NCBI RefSeq assembly: GCF_003150835.1
Contig: NZ_CP029479.1
Coordinates: 124,001 to 188,000 of the forward strand
DNA length: 64,000 bases
Direction of reading: 5' to 3'
Origin: Phenylobacterium parvum
GTDB taxonomy: Bacteria; Pseudomonadota; Alphaproteobacteria; Caulobacterales; Caulobacteraceae
The stretch's first letter is position 1, and each line of letters starts with the position of its first letter. A program made the translations under genes and the position numbers. Below the pieces are notes generated by a model. It had not been told where the DNA came from, did not search any database, and worked only from the letters and a program-made list of their open reading frames with translations. Positions 46,750-55,705 of this stretch are shown here, in pieces.

Positions 46750-47628
46750 TTGGACGTCTTTCCCGCCTTCTACCCGCTCGCCGGACGCCGGGTGGGCCTG
46801 GCCGGTGCAGGCGAGGGGCTCGACGCCCGCCTGCGCCTTCTGGCCGGAAGTCCTGCGGAACTTGTTGTCCTCGAGGTGGAGGCGGCCCACTCGCCAGAGG
46901 CCTGGGCCGGCATGGCGCTGGGCTTCATCGCCCACCCGGACGAGGCCTTCAGCCGCCTGGCGGCGGACGCCGCGCGCCAGGCCGGCGCCGCCGTGAACGT
47001 GATGGATCGCCCCGCCCTGTGCGACTTCACCGTTCCCGCCCTTATCGACCGGGGCGCCCTGGTCGCGGCCTTCGGTACGGGGGGCGCCTCGCCCCTGGTG
47101 GCCGCCCGCCTGCGCGCCGAGCTCGAGACCCGGATCCCCGAGGGTGCAGGTCGCCTGGCGCGCTTGCTCGATGACTACAAGTCGGAGCTGAGGCGGCGCT
47201 GGCCCGACCCTGCAGACCGCCGGGTGATCCTGTCAGGCATCCTGGAAGGCCCGGTGGCCGCCGCCGTGCTGGAGGACCGTCCCGCAGCGGAGGTCCAGGA
47301 ACTGATGGCCGCCGCAATCTCCGGCGCGGCGCGGCCGGAAGGCAGGCTCTTCGCCCTGTCGCCGGCGACCCTGCCGGACCTTGTGTCCCTCAGGGCCCTG
47401 CGCGCCCTGTCGTCGGCCGACGTCCTGGTCATGGCGCCGGGCGTCGGCGAGGCCCTGGCGGTCTTGGCCCGGCGTGAGGCGCGTCGCCTGGCGCCGGCGG
47501 AGGCGAGCCCCGAACGGGTCGCCGCCCTCCTGGCCGAAGGACGGACCCTCGTCCTCCTGGCGGATCCGGGCCCCTGGCGGGAGGCCGGACTGTCGCCCGA
47601 GATCCTGCCGGTCGCCCCGGGTTCCTGA
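46750..47628 (+). CDS. CysG-like precorrin-2 dehydrogenase/ferrochelatase with truncated methyltransferase remnant
   Basis: This 292-residue protein starts at TTG. Residues about 1-200 match the siroheme-forming N-terminal part of CysG: a Rossmann strand GRRVGLAGAGEGLDARL, then CDFTVPALIDRGALVAAFGTGGASPLVAARLR. Residues about 210-285 resemble only the beginning of the SUMT methyltransferase domain (LPDLVSLRALRALSSADVLV corresponds to DPELLTLKALRALQEADVVL, and TLVLLADPGP to RVVRLKGGDP). The protein stops there, lacking the rest. It probably oxidises precorrin-2 and inserts iron. No sulfite or nitrite reductase gene follows. Confidence 0.7.
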   Translation: MDVFPAFYPLAGRRVGLAGAGEGLDARLRLLAGSPAELVVLEVEAAHSPEAWAGMALGFIAHPDEAFSRLAADAARQAGAAVNVMDRPALCDFTVPALIDRGALVAAFGTGGASPLVAARLRAELETRIPEGAGRLARLLDDYKSELRRRWPDPADRRVILSGILEGPVAAAVLEDRPAAEVQELMAAAISGAARPEGRLFALSPATLPDLVSLRALRALSSADVLVMAPGVGEALAVLARREARRLAPAEASPERVAALLAEGRTLVLLADPGPWREAGLSPEILPVAPGS

Positions 47629-47636
47629 CCCGCCGG

Positions 47637-49325
47637 TCAGTGGTCCAGCGAGCGTCCCCGGGTTTCCGGCAGGAAGAACAGGCAGGTCACCACCGACAGG
47701 AGGGTGAAGACGAAGGGGTACCACAGGCCTGAGTAGATGTTCCCGACGCCGATCACGATGGCGTAGGCGAAGAAGGGCACGAAGCCGCCGATCCAGCCGG
47801 TGCCGATGTGGTACGGCAGGGACATGGCGGTGTAGCGGACCCGGGTCGGGAAGAGCTCCACCAGGCAGGCCGCGATGGGCCCGAAGAGAGCGGTGGCGGC
47901 GATCACGAAGACCATCATCACGCCCATGACGCCAACCATGTTGATGCGCGCGGGATCGGCCTTGGCGGGATACCCGGCCGCCGACAGGGCCGCCTTGACC
48001 TCGGCCTCGACCCCGGCGCGGATCGCCTTGACCTCGGCGGCCGGCAAGCCCGCCGCGGAGCGGGACGCGATGGCGACGTCGCCGACCTTGACCACGGCCG
48101 CCGTTCCGGGCGCCGCAGGCTGGTTGTCGTAGGAGACGCCGGCGTTGGCCAGGATGCTTCGGGCGATGTCGCAGGACGAGACGAAGACCTTCTTGCCCAC
48201 CGGATCGAACTGAAGGGAACAGTCCGCCGGGTCGGAGGACACCACCACCGGGGTGCGCGCCTGGGCCTCGGCAAGGGCCGGGTTGGCGAACTGGGTCATG
48301 AGGTGGAAGCCCGGGAAGTAGGCGACCAGCATCAGGGTCATGCCGAAGAGCATGACGGGCTTCCGACCCACACGGTCCGACAGGGCGCCGAAGAGCACGT
48401 AGAAGACCGCGCTGATCGCGGTGGCGATCATCAGGACGATGTTGATCGTCTCGGGCGCGACCTTCAGGAACTTGTCCAGGAAAGTCTGGGAATAGAAGAA
48501 GGCCGTGTACCAGACCGCACCCTGGGCCGACATGACGGCGCAGAGGGCCAGGATGACGAGCTTGAGGTTCTTCCACTGGCCGAAGGCCTCGGCGTAGGGC
48601 GCCTTGGAGGCGCCGCCCTCTTCCTTGAGCTTGGCGAAGGTCGGGCTCTCAGTGAGCTTCATGCGCATGAAGATCGACACCAGCAGGAGGCCTGCGGAGA
48701 AGAGGAAGGGGATGCGCCAGCCCCAGGCGTCGAAGGCGTCGGGACCAAAGAAGTGGCCGACCGTGACGCGGGTCAGAAGGATCACGAACAGGGCGGCGAA
48801 GAGGCCGAAGGCCGCCGAGGTCTGCACCCAGCTGGTCGCCCGGCCCCGGGCGTTGTCCGGGGCGTGCTCGGCCACGTAGATGGCGGCGCCGCCGTATTCA
48901 CCGCCCAGCGCGAAGCCCTGGAGGATGCGCATCAGGACCAGGAGGGCGGGCGAGATCAGCCCGACCTGGCTGTAGGTGGGCAGGAGGCCGATGGCGACGG
49001 TGGCCACCCCCATCAGGACGACGGTGAAGAGGAAGGCGCCCTTGCGGCCGACCTTGTCTCCAATCCGGCCAAAGACCAGGGCGCCGACCGGGCGGAAGAA
49101 GAAGCCGGCGCCGAAGAGGGCGAGGGCGGCGATGTAGCCGGCGGTCTCCGGAAGGCCTGTGAAGAAGACCTTCGAGATGACCGTCGTCAGGCTGCCGAAG
49201 ACGAAGAAGTCGTACCACTCGAAGGTGGTCCCCGCCGCCGAGGCGCCGACCACCGTCCGGAGGGACGGTTGTTCCTGCTTTTCCGCCGGCTTTTCGCCGG
49301 GCGTGGTGCTGCCCGCCTGCGCCAT
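47637..49325 (-). CDS. MFS transporter, MHS family, with a large periplasmic insert
   Basis: This 562-residue, 12-helix transporter of the metabolite:H+ symporter type (ProP/KgtP-like) begins with FEWYDFFVFGSL and has the motif A repeats GRIGDKVGRK (about residues 86-95) and GALSDRVGRKP (313-323). Between helices 9 and 10 it has an extra domain of about 110 residues (about 346-458) with two cysteines (C369, C385) that would face the periplasm. It probably takes up an organic acid or osmolyte; the glutaryl-CoA dehydrogenase gene upstream hints at dicarboxylates, but this is only context. Confidence 0.9.
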   Translation of the reverse strand: MAQAGSTTPGEKPAEKQEQPSLRTVVGASAAGTTFEWYDFFVFGSLTTVISKVFFTGLPETAGYIAALALFGAGFFFRPVGALVFGRIGDKVGRKGAFLFTVVLMGVATVAIGLLPTYSQVGLISPALLVLMRILQGFALGGEYGGAAIYVAEHAPDNARGRATSWVQTSAAFGLFAALFVILLTRVTVGHFFGPDAFDAWGWRIPFLFSAGLLLVSIFMRMKLTESPTFAKLKEEGGASKAPYAEAFGQWKNLKLVILALCAVMSAQGAVWYTAFFYSQTFLDKFLKVAPETINIVLMIATAISAVFYVLFGALSDRVGRKPVMLFGMTLMLVAYFPGFHLMTQFANPALAEAQARTPVVVSSDPADCSLQFDPVGKKVFVSSCDIARSILANAGVSYDNQPAAPGTAAVVKVGDVAIASRSAAGLPAAEVKAIRAGVEAEVKAALSAAGYPAKADPARINMVGVMGVMMVFVIAATALFGPIAACLVELFPTRVRYTAMSLPYHIGTGWIGGFVPFFAYAIVIGVGNIYSGLWYPFVFTLLSVVTCLFFLPETRGRSLDH

Positions 49326-49393
49326 GTATTCCCCCCTGCTGAGCGCCTCTGCACTCTGTAATTAGGTTGCTGGGATCCTTGATTTCAACGGGA

Positions 49394-50584
49394 TCAGAAG
49401 GCGTTTTCGCCGGTGATCGCGCGGCCCAGGATCAGGGCGTGGACATCGTGCGCCCCTTCGTAGGTGTTCACGGTCTCGAGGTTCGAGGCGTGGCGCATGA
49501 CGTGGTACTCGCCGCTGATGCCATTGCCGCCGTGGATGTCGCGGGCCTCGCGGGCGATGGCCAGGGCCTTGCCGCAGTTGTTGCGCTTCATCAGGCTGAT
49601 GGCCTCGGGCACCCACGCGCCCTGGTCGATCAACCGGCCGAGGGCGAGGGCGCCCTCCAGGCCCAGGGCGATCTCGGTCTGCATGTCGGCGAGCTTCTTC
49701 TGGACCAGCTGCCGGGCGGCCAGCGGCTTGCCGAACACCTTGCGGGTGGAGACGTAGTCGCGGCTGGCGTGCAGGCAGAAGTCGGCGGCGCCCATGGCGC
49801 CCCAGGCGATCCCGTAGCGGGCCTTGTTGAGGCAGGAGAAGGGCCCGCGCAGGCCGGCGACGCCGGGCAGCATCTGGTCCTCGGGCACGAAGACGTCGGA
49901 CAAGGCGATCTCGCCGGTGATGGAGGCGCGCAGGGACAGCTTGTTCTTGATCTGCGGGGTGGAGAAGCCCTCGGAACCGCGATCCACCAGGAAGCCGCGG
50001 ATGGCGCCGTCCAGCTTGGCCCAGACCAGGGCCACGTCGGCGATCGGCGAGTTGGTGATCCACATCTTGGCGCCGTTGAGGATGTAGCCGCCCTTGGTCG
50101 CCGTCGCGGTGGTGCGCATGGACGCCGGGTCGGAGCCGCCGTCGGACTCCGTCAGGCCGAAACACCCGATGATCTCGCCGCGGGCCATGCCGGGCAGGTA
50201 GCGCTGGCGCTGGGTCTCCGAGCCGAAGGCGTGGATCGGGTACATGACCAGCGAGGACTGGACGCTCATGGCCGAGCGGTAGCCGGAATCGATGGCCTCG
50301 ATCTCCCGGGCGATGAGGCCGTAGGCGACGTGGTTCACCCCGGCGCAGCCGTAGGCCTCGGGCAGGGTCGGGCCGAGGAAGCCGAGGGCGCCCATTTCGG
50401 TCATGATCTCGCGGTCAAACCGCTCCTCGGCATAGGCGGAGACCACGCGCGGCAGGAGCTTGTCCCGGGCGTAGGCGCGGGCGGATTCCCAAACCATGCG
50501 CTCGTCCTCTGAGAGACGGGAGGCGAGGTCCAGGGGGTCTTCCCAGCTGAAGGTCTTGGCTTCGGCGCCAGCGTCGAGGGCCAT
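49394..50584 (-). CDS. gcdH: Glutaryl-CoA dehydrogenase
   Basis: This 396-residue acyl-CoA dehydrogenase family enzyme fits GcdH rather than chain-length enzymes. The catalytic glutamate is in [16 protein letters not shown] (E376), and the N-terminal [20 protein letters not shown] and [17 protein letters not shown] are typical. It converts glutaryl-CoA to crotonyl-CoA in lysine and tryptophan breakdown, using FAD and ETF. It lies upstream of the MFS gene in the same direction, with 68 bases between. Confidence 0.93.
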   Translation of the reverse strand: MALDAGAEAKTFSWEDPLDLASRLSEDERMVWESARAYARDKLLPRVVSAYAEERFDREIMTEMGALGFLGPTLPEAYGCAGVNHVAYGLIAREIEAIDSGYRSAMSVQSSLVMYPIHAFGSETQRQRYLPGMARGEIIGCFGLTESDGGSDPASMRTTATATKGGYILNGAKMWITNSPIADVALVWAKLDGAIRGFLVDRGSEGFSTPQIKNKLSLRASITGEIALSDVFVPEDQMLPGVAGLRGPFSCLNKARYGIAWGAMGAADFCLHASRDYVSTRKVFGKPLAARQLVQKKLADMQTEIALGLEGALALGRLIDQGAWVPEAISLMKRNNCGKALAIAREARDIHGGNGISGEYHVMRHASNLETVNTYEGAHDVHALILGRAITGENAF

Positions 50585-50656
50585 GTCGGTCTCCTGAGGT
50601 CGTGTCGTCCGCCTTATGCGACGGATTGCGCCCCGGGTGTAGGCGCCTTTTGGCCC

Positions 50657-51427
50657 TCAGCCGCCGCGGGCGACGAAGGTCCCGTTCCGGAACCCCGCCG
50701 AGGCCTTGCCGTAGAGGAAGGGCCCGCCGTCCTCGGTCTCGACCCGGCCGCCCGCCGCCGCGAGGATGGCGTGGCCGGCGGCGATGTCCCACTCCATGGT
50801 GGGGCCCAGGCGCGGATAGATGTCCGCAGCGCCCTCGGCGATCCGGCAGAACTTGATCGAGGAATCCATGGCCTCGGTTCCGTCGAAGCCGAAACGGTCA
50901 GCCAGGGCCTTCAGGGTCTCGGGTTTCATGGTGTGGCTGACCAGGGCCACCGAGGCGCCCGTCTTCCAGGCCCGGACCCGGACCGGCGAGGCCGGCCCGC
51001 CTGCAGCCCGCTTGAAGGCGCCCCCGGCGTCCGTGAACCAGGTCTCGCCCGTAGCGGGGGCGGTGATCGCGCCGGCGACCGGGACCCCGTCGACGATGAG
51101 GCCGATGTTGACGGTGAAGTTCGGGTCGCCCCGGACAAAGGCCTTGGTCCCATCCACCGGATCGACGAGCAGGAAGGTCCGGCCGATGCGGCCCGGCGCC
51201 CCGAACTCGCTGGCGTGCTCCTCGGAGACCACCGGCAACTTTGGCGCCACCCGGGCGAGGCCGGCGAGGATCAGGGTTTCGGCCCGGCGGTCCGCCTCGG
51301 TGACGGGGCTGTCGTCCGCCTTTCGGTCGACGGCGAGGCCGCTGTTCCAGAGCGGGCGGACCAGGTCGGCGGCCTCCTCGCAGAGTTCAGCGAGCACGGC
51401 TCCGAAGCGGGCGTCGAGGTTCGGCAT
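50657..51427 (-). CDS. cysQ: 3'(2'),5'-bisphosphate nucleotidase CysQ
   Basis: This inositol-monophosphatase-fold enzyme of about 256 residues has the metal-binding motifs SEEH, LLVDPVDGTKAF and MEWDIAAGHAIL, all matching CysQ, which removes 3'-phosphoadenosine 5'-phosphate made during sulfate assimilation. I use the ATG at 51427; another in-frame ATG at 51439 is four codons upstream and cannot be excluded. It is divergent from chpT with 88 bases between them. Confidence 0.9.
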   Translation of the reverse strand: MPNLDARFGAVLAELCEEAADLVRPLWNSGLAVDRKADDSPVTEADRRAETLILAGLARVAPKLPVVSEEHASEFGAPGRIGRTFLLVDPVDGTKAFVRGDPNFTVNIGLIVDGVPVAGAITAPATGETWFTDAGGAFKRAAGGPASPVRVRAWKTGASVALVSHTMKPETLKALADRFGFDGTEAMDSSIKFCRIAEGAADIYPRLGPTMEWDIAAGHAILAAAGGRVETEDGGPFLYGKASAGFRNGTFVARGG

Positions 51428-51515
51428 GCAAAGGACCATCCTGTCAGGCGGGGCCTGTCCTAGATGCGCCTGACGGTTTCCCAAAGCGGCAAATCAGGCC
51501 ACGTTTGTGTTTACC

Positions 51516-52196
51516 ATGTCCGAGATCTCCGCCTCCCCTCCGGAAGACGCCCGCCGCGACGCGCCAGCGCCCCGCACGGCGGAGGTGGCGGCCTTCCTCG
51601 CCGCCCGCATGTGCCATGACTTCATCAGCCCGGTGAGCGCCATGGTCAGCGGCCTGGACCTGCTGGACGATCCCTCCGCCCAGGACATGCGCGAGGAGGC
51701 CATGGGCCTGATCGGCGCCTCGGCCCGCAAGCTGGCCGATCTCCTGGGTTTCTGCCGGGTCGCCTTCGGGGCTTCGGCTTCCGCCGAGGTCTTCGACTCC
51801 CGCGAGCTGGGCCGCCTGGCCGAGGGCCTGTTCCGTCACATCCGGGCCGAACTGGACTGGCAGGTGGCGGCGCCCGCCCTGGCCAAGCCTGCCGCCCGCG
51901 CCCTCCTGAACCTGTCCCAGCTGGCCGGCGCCGCCCTGCCCACCGGGGGAGCCGCCCGGATCCAGGCCGAGGAGCGGGAGGGCTTCATCCTGATCCGCGC
52001 CCGGGCCGATGGCGCCCGCGCCCGCCTCCGGGCCGAAGTCTCCGACGGTCTCGCCGGCCTGCCCATGGGCGAGGGCCTGCATGGCCACTGGGTACAGGCC
52101 TACTACGTGCACCTGTTCGTCACCGATGCGGGCGGCACTGTGCGGGTCGATTCCGCCGACGGCACCATCGATTTCCTGGCGGCCCTGCCAGCCTGA
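51516..52196 (+). CDS. chpT: Histidine phosphotransferase ChpT
   Basis: This 226-residue protein closely matches Caulobacter ChpT: AARMCHDFISPVSAMVSGLD with phospho-accepting H34, then DPSAQDMREEAM, ARKLADLLGFCRVAFGASAS and FDSRELGRLAEGLF. It forms a DHp-like dimer with a degenerate ATPase domain and relays phosphate from CckA to CtrA and CpdR, coordinating replication and division. It is essential in C. crescentus. I prefer the ATG at 51516 over a GTG three codons upstream. DivL, which acts upstream on CckA, is about 31 kb away in the same window. A CheY-like and a CheR-like gene follow, probably as one operon. Confidence 0.95.
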   Translation: MSEISASPPEDARRDAPAPRTAEVAAFLAARMCHDFISPVSAMVSGLDLLDDPSAQDMREEAMGLIGASARKLADLLGFCRVAFGASASAEVFDSRELGRLAEGLFRHIRAELDWQVAAPALAKPAARALLNLSQLAGAALPTGGAARIQAEEREGFILIRARADGARARLRAEVSDGLAGLPMGEGLHGHWVQAYYVHLFVTDAGGTVRVDSADGTIDFLAALPA

Positions 52197-52275
52197 CACG
52201 GACGTCCCCCGGGGGCGGGATGACAACCCCTCCTTAACCGAAGGCTGCAAACCTGAAAGCGACGGAGGTCCGCCC

Positions 52276-52641
52276 GTGAAGTCCTGCCTTGTCGCCGACG
52301 ACAGTCCCGTGATCCGGCTGCTCGCCCGCCGCCTCCTCGAGGCGGACGGACATCACGTGCGTGAGGCGCCCGACGGGGCCAAGGCCCTGGAGGCCTGTGC
52401 GGAGGCCATGCCCGACGTGATCCTCATGGACTGGCGCATGCCGGTCATGAACGGCCTTGAGTGCATGGCCCGGCTCCGGCGCATGCCCGGGGGAACCGTG
52501 CCCCGGATCGTCTTCTGTTCCGTGGAGGCCGCCCCCGACATGATCCGGCAAGCCCTCGATTCCGGGGCCGACGAATTCATCATGAAGCCTTTCGACGCCG
52601 AGATCCTGGCCTCGAAGTTCGCCCTTGCGGGGGTCCGGTGA
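52276..52641 (+). CDS. Single-domain CheY-like response regulator
   Basis: This 121-residue receiver protein has the acidic pair in VADDSP, the phospho-acceptor Asp in LMDWRMPVMNG, the switch Ser (CSVEA) and the Lys in IMKPF. The start is GTG at 52276 with GGAGG eight bases upstream. It is coupled to the following CheR gene by a GTGA overlap and lies 79 bases after chpT. The role may be chemotaxis-like or in surface behaviour; no receptors, CheA or CheB are near. In Caulobacter I recall the same trio. Confidence 0.92.
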   Translation: MKSCLVADDSPVIRLLARRLLEADGHHVREAPDGAKALEACAEAMPDVILMDWRMPVMNGLECMARLRRMPGGTVPRIVFCSVEAAPDMIRQALDSGADEFIMKPFDAEILASKFALAGVR

Positions 52642-53471
52642 CCCCTCGCGAACTGGAGCTCATCGCCCGGCTGTGCCTGATGCGGACGGGCAGGAGCCTG
52701 GACGCTTCCTCCCCAGAGCACCTGGCGGCCCGCCTTAACGCGGTTGCGCGGAGGGAGGGCTACGCCAGCGTGGCCGACCTGCTGATCGCCCTGAGAAGCA
52801 ACGAGGCCGACCGTCTCGCCTGGCCGGTGATCGAGGGCGTCACCGCCTTCGAGCGGGGCTTCATGGAGGATCCGGAAGTCCTGGAGCAGCTGGGCCAAAA
52901 GATCCTGCCGGCCCTGTCCATCGCCCGGGGCGGGGCGCCCGTGCGCCTGTGGTGCGCGGCCTCCGGCGCCGGCCAGGAGCCGTACTCCCTGGCCATCACC
53001 GCCCTTGAAGCCCAGGCCCGGTCCGTTGACCTGAAGGTGGAGGTCTATGCCTCCGACATCTCGGTGCGCGCCCTCGAGCGGGCCCGGACCGGCGTCTTCA
53101 GCCATTTCGAGGTCCAGAAGGGGCTGCCCGCCCGTCGCCTGATCGACCATTTCCAGCCCCGCGAGGAGTCGTGGCAGGCCTCCGCCGAGCTTCGGGAAAT
53201 GATCCGGTGGCGGCGCGTCAACCTGCTTGCGGACGCCCCCGGCCCAGTGACCTTCGACGTGATCGTGTGTCGCGGCATCCTGCCGCAGACGGCGCCGCAG
53301 ATGCGACCTGCGGTGATCCTCAACCTCGCCCAGTCCCTCGCGCCCGGGGGCGTGCTGATCCTGGGCCGGGGCGAGGGCGAGGGTGAGGCTGATGTCGCTC
53401 CGGCCCTGAAGACGATGTCGGGGATGACCGCTGTCTTCGCCCGCAACCCCGCCTTCCGCGTCGCCGCCTGA
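52638..53471 (+). CDS. Divergent CheR-type protein-glutamate methyltransferase
   Basis: This 277-residue protein has a CheR-like N-terminal helical domain and an AdoMet-binding domain: LWCAASGAGQEPYSLAI (family: WCAACSTGEEPYSLAM), YASDISVRALERARTGVF, and FDVIVCRGILPQTA where the family has CRNVLIYF. The substrate-binding NETFFFRD-like element is replaced by GVTAFERGFMED. It probably still binds AdoMet, but target recognition has diverged. The GTG start overlaps the preceding receiver gene. Confidence 0.85.
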   Translation: MTPRELELIARLCLMRTGRSLDASSPEHLAARLNAVARREGYASVADLLIALRSNEADRLAWPVIEGVTAFERGFMEDPEVLEQLGQKILPALSIARGGAPVRLWCAASGAGQEPYSLAITALEAQARSVDLKVEVYASDISVRALERARTGVFSHFEVQKGLPARRLIDHFQPREESWQASAELREMIRWRRVNLLADAPGPVTFDVIVCRGILPQTAPQMRPAVILNLAQSLAPGGVLILGRGEGEGEADVAPALKTMSGMTAVFARNPAFRVAA

Positions 53472-53477
53472 ACAGGA

Positions 53478-53876
53478 TCAGCGCGGGCGACGCAGGCCGA
53501 GGACCAGGCTGATCAGACCGGAGGCCGTCCGCGGGTTCCGCAGGGCCGCGACGCCGAGGGCGGTGACCGCAGCGGCCCCGAACAGGGCCATGAAGGGGCG
53601 ACGGCTCGCGAGGTCCATGAGGCTGGCCCCCAGGTCGCCGGTTTCCGGTGCAGGCGCGCGGCGGGACCGTCCCGCGGCCAGGAAAATCAGGGTGAGGCCC
53701 GCCGTGGCGAGGACCAGGAGGCAGGCCGCCGCAACCGACGCCGCCGCGCCAGCCGGCCCGATCACGGGCTCCAGCACGGTGAAGAGGGCCAGGCAAAGGG
53801 CGACTACGAAGACGCCCGATGCGGCGGCGAGGGCCGCCGCACCGCAGACCGCCAGGAGCAGGCGGCCGGGCTTCAA
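53478..53876 (-). CDS. Holin-like (PF07332-type) integral membrane protein
   Basis: This 132-residue protein has two close transmembrane helices in the first 70 residues, a short polar loop and another hydrophobic segment near 95-112. It resembles the so-called phage holin family (PF07332-like) proteins that usually sit next to DUF883/YqjD-type genes, as here. No other phage genes are present, so a lysis role is unlikely. It overlaps the DUF883 gene by ATGA and faces cheR tail to tail. Confidence 0.75.
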   Translation of the reverse strand: MKPGRLLLAVCGAAALAAASGVFVVALCLALFTVLEPVIGPAGAAASVAAACLLVLATAGLTLIFLAAGRSRRAPAPETGDLGASLMDLASRRPFMALFGAAAVTALGVAALRNPRTASGLISLVLGLRRPR

Positions 53877-54196
53877 CGGTTCCGTCCGGCAGCCAGGAGC
53901 AGGCCGATCAGCACGCCGACGCCAAGCGCGACGCCCGTGGCCGCCAGGGGACGCTCGCGCACCTGGCCAGCGACATAGCGCTGGGCATCGTCGATCTGGT
54001 CCTTGGCCTCGGCGGCGTAGGCCTTGCCGTGGGTCCGGATCTGCTCGACGCCCTCGGCGAGGGCCTTCTCGATCCGGTGCGCAGCGTCATTCAGCTTGCG
54101 CTCGGCCTGCTCGACGGCGTCGCCGGCGACTTCGGTGGTGGACTTCACGGCGGCGCGGGCGGCGCGGGCGGCCTTGTCCACGGTGGTGGCGGGCAT
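53873..54196 (-). CDS. ElaB/YqjD/DUF883-type membrane-anchored protein
   Basis: This 107-residue protein consists of a long amphipathic helix (about residues 5-80, rich in Ala, Glu and Lys), then VRERPLAATGVALGVGVLIG, a C-terminal tail anchor ending in a basic cap. It matches the DUF883 family; YqjD and ElaB of E. coli bind stationary-phase ribosomes and tether them to the membrane. GGAGA precedes the ATG. It is coupled to the holin-like gene. Confidence 0.85.
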   Translation of the reverse strand: MPATTVDKAARAARAAVKSTTEVAGDAVEQAERKLNDAAHRIEKALAEGVEQIRTHGKAYAAEAKDQIDDAQRYVAGQVRERPLAATGVALGVGVLIGLLLAAGRNR

Positions 54197-54302
54197 GGGA
54201 AATCTCCTTGGGGCCTCGGGGCCGCTTCAGGCGGTCCCCTTGAACTGGCTGCTGAAATGGCCCCTTCCCCAGCGACATGCAAGGCTGGGGGAATCCCCTA
54301 GG

Positions 54303-55121
54303 TCACGTCCCGGCCAGAGCGTCTCCCTGGAGCAGGAAGTCCACCATGGCCGGGACCGCGCTCCGGTCCTGCAGCATGAACATGTGCCCGCCCTCGAAGA
54401 ACCTCAGGACAGAACCACGCAGTGCGAGGGCGAGGTTCAGCTGGCTCTGCGGCGGCGCGATTCCATCGTGCCGGCCGGCGGCGATCATCACTGGCGTCCT
54501 GACGGCGGGCAGGTCCGCCCAGACGTCGTGGCCCGCCCTGGCTTCGATCTGGCGGCGGGCGCCCATCTCACGTCCAGGTTCCCCGGCGAAGGGATCCGCC
54601 GCCGCCTGGGCGATGGCCTCGGCGTAGCGTTCCGGGTTTGCCGCCGCCCAGGCCGCATCCAGGCGGGTGTCATTGACCGGCAGGAGGTGACGGGCCCGGG
54701 CCTCGCCCTTCAGGTGGCCGATATCGTGGAAGGGGAATGACGCGCCCCCGGCGCCTCCGGGCGAGGTGCAGGCCAGGACGAGGCGGCGCACCCGGCCGGG
54801 ATGCCGCACCACCAGGTTCTGGGCGACCATGCCGCCAAAGGACACCCCGATCACAAGGGCGTCCTCCCAGCCGAGGGAATCCATAAGGCCCGCCGCATCA
54901 TCCGCGTAGTCGGCCATGCTGTAGGGGTGGTCTGGCTTCTCGGTCTGGCCCAGGCCCCGCTGGTCATAGGCCACCAGGTCAAAGGCCCGCGCGAAGGGGC
55001 CGTCGAGCATGTTGGGACGGACCCTGAGGTCTCCGCCCGTGCCGGAGATGAACAGCAGCCGGGGACCCTGGCCTGTCCGCTCGTAGTGGATGTCGAGTCC
55101 GTTTGCGATGAGGCGCGGCAT
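54303..55121 (-). CDS. Alpha/beta hydrolase
   Basis: This 272-residue alpha/beta-hydrolase starts MPRLIANGLDIHYERTG. It has the nucleophile elbow GVSFGGM (Ser about residue 97), the acid in AAGRHDGIAPP and a histidine in EGGHMFMLQ. It resembles 3-oxoadipate enol-lactonase and haloperoxidase-like esterases; the substrate is unknown. The ATG at 55121 gives the family N-terminus. It follows the cupin gene by two bases, so the two are probably co-transcribed. Confidence 0.85.
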   Translation of the reverse strand: MPRLIANGLDIHYERTGQGPRLLFISGTGGDLRVRPNMLDGPFARAFDLVAYDQRGLGQTEKPDHPYSMADYADDAAGLMDSLGWEDALVIGVSFGGMVAQNLVVRHPGRVRRLVLACTSPGGAGGASFPFHDIGHLKGEARARHLLPVNDTRLDAAWAAANPERYAEAIAQAAADPFAGEPGREMGARRQIEARAGHDVWADLPAVRTPVMIAAGRHDGIAPPQSQLNLALALRGSVLRFFEGGHMFMLQDRSAVPAMVDFLLQGDALAGT

Positions 55122-55123
55122 GC

Positions 55124-55597
55124 TCAGTCCCTGTGGATGGGATCGATCCACCGCACCTCGCGGGGCGGCTCCACGGGATCGATGTCCAGGTTGACCACCA
55201 CGGCCTCGCCGTCGCTGCGGACCAGGACGCACTCCAGGGTCTCGTCAGAGGAGGCGTTGATCTCCTGGTGGGGGACAAAGGGCGGGACATAGATGAAGTC
55301 TCCTGGGCCCGCCTCGGCGGTGAACTCCAGTTTCTCGCCCCAGCGCATGCGCGCCCGGCCACGGATGACGTAGATGACGCTCTCGAGAGGCCCATGGTGA
55401 TGGGCGCCTGTCCCCGCCCCGGCATGGATGTGCACCGTCCCGGCCCAGAGCCTGCGGGCGCCGACCCTGGCGAAATCGATGGCTGCAGCGCGGTTCATTC
55501 CCGGGGTCTGGGGCGTGCTCGTGTCCAGGGAGTCCGCCGGGACCACCCGGACCCCGGTCGATTCCCAGCCATCCGCCGGAACGTCCTCCCCTGACAT
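55124..55597 (-). CDS. Cupin domain protein
   Basis: This 157-residue single-domain cupin has motif 1 GTGAHHHGPLESVIYVIRGRA (metal ligands HHH and E) and motif 2 GDFIYVPPFVPHQEIN with the last His. It would bind one metal ion; the function could be dioxygenase-like or sensory. The ATG at 55597 has GGGAGA upstream. It sits directly before an alpha/beta-hydrolase gene, which suggests a small catabolic pair. Confidence 0.87.
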   Translation of the reverse strand: MSGEDVPADGWESTGVRVVPADSLDTSTPQTPGMNRAAAIDFARVGARRLWAGTVHIHAGAGTGAHHHGPLESVIYVIRGRARMRWGEKLEFTAEAGPGDFIYVPPFVPHQEINASSDETLECVLVRSDGEAVVVNLDIDPVEPPREVRWIDPIHRD

Positions 55598-55705
55598 CTT
55601 CGTCTCCCGCCGAATTCGTGTAGGCTCCATTGCAGCGCCCAAAGCGCCCTGTCTGCAAGCCCGTTCCGGCCCAGGCCCTGCCGAGGCCGGTGGAGGAAGT
55701 CCGCC

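Noticed and set aside
51507..51515. GTG start for chpT three codons upstream
   Set aside because: The ATG at 51516 gives a more typical start (MSE) and nothing in the upstream bases favours the GTG.
53478..53876. Prophage remnant suggested by a holin-like protein
   Set aside because: No other phage gene, integrase or attachment repeat is near, and this family commonly pairs with DUF883 proteins in chromosomes.
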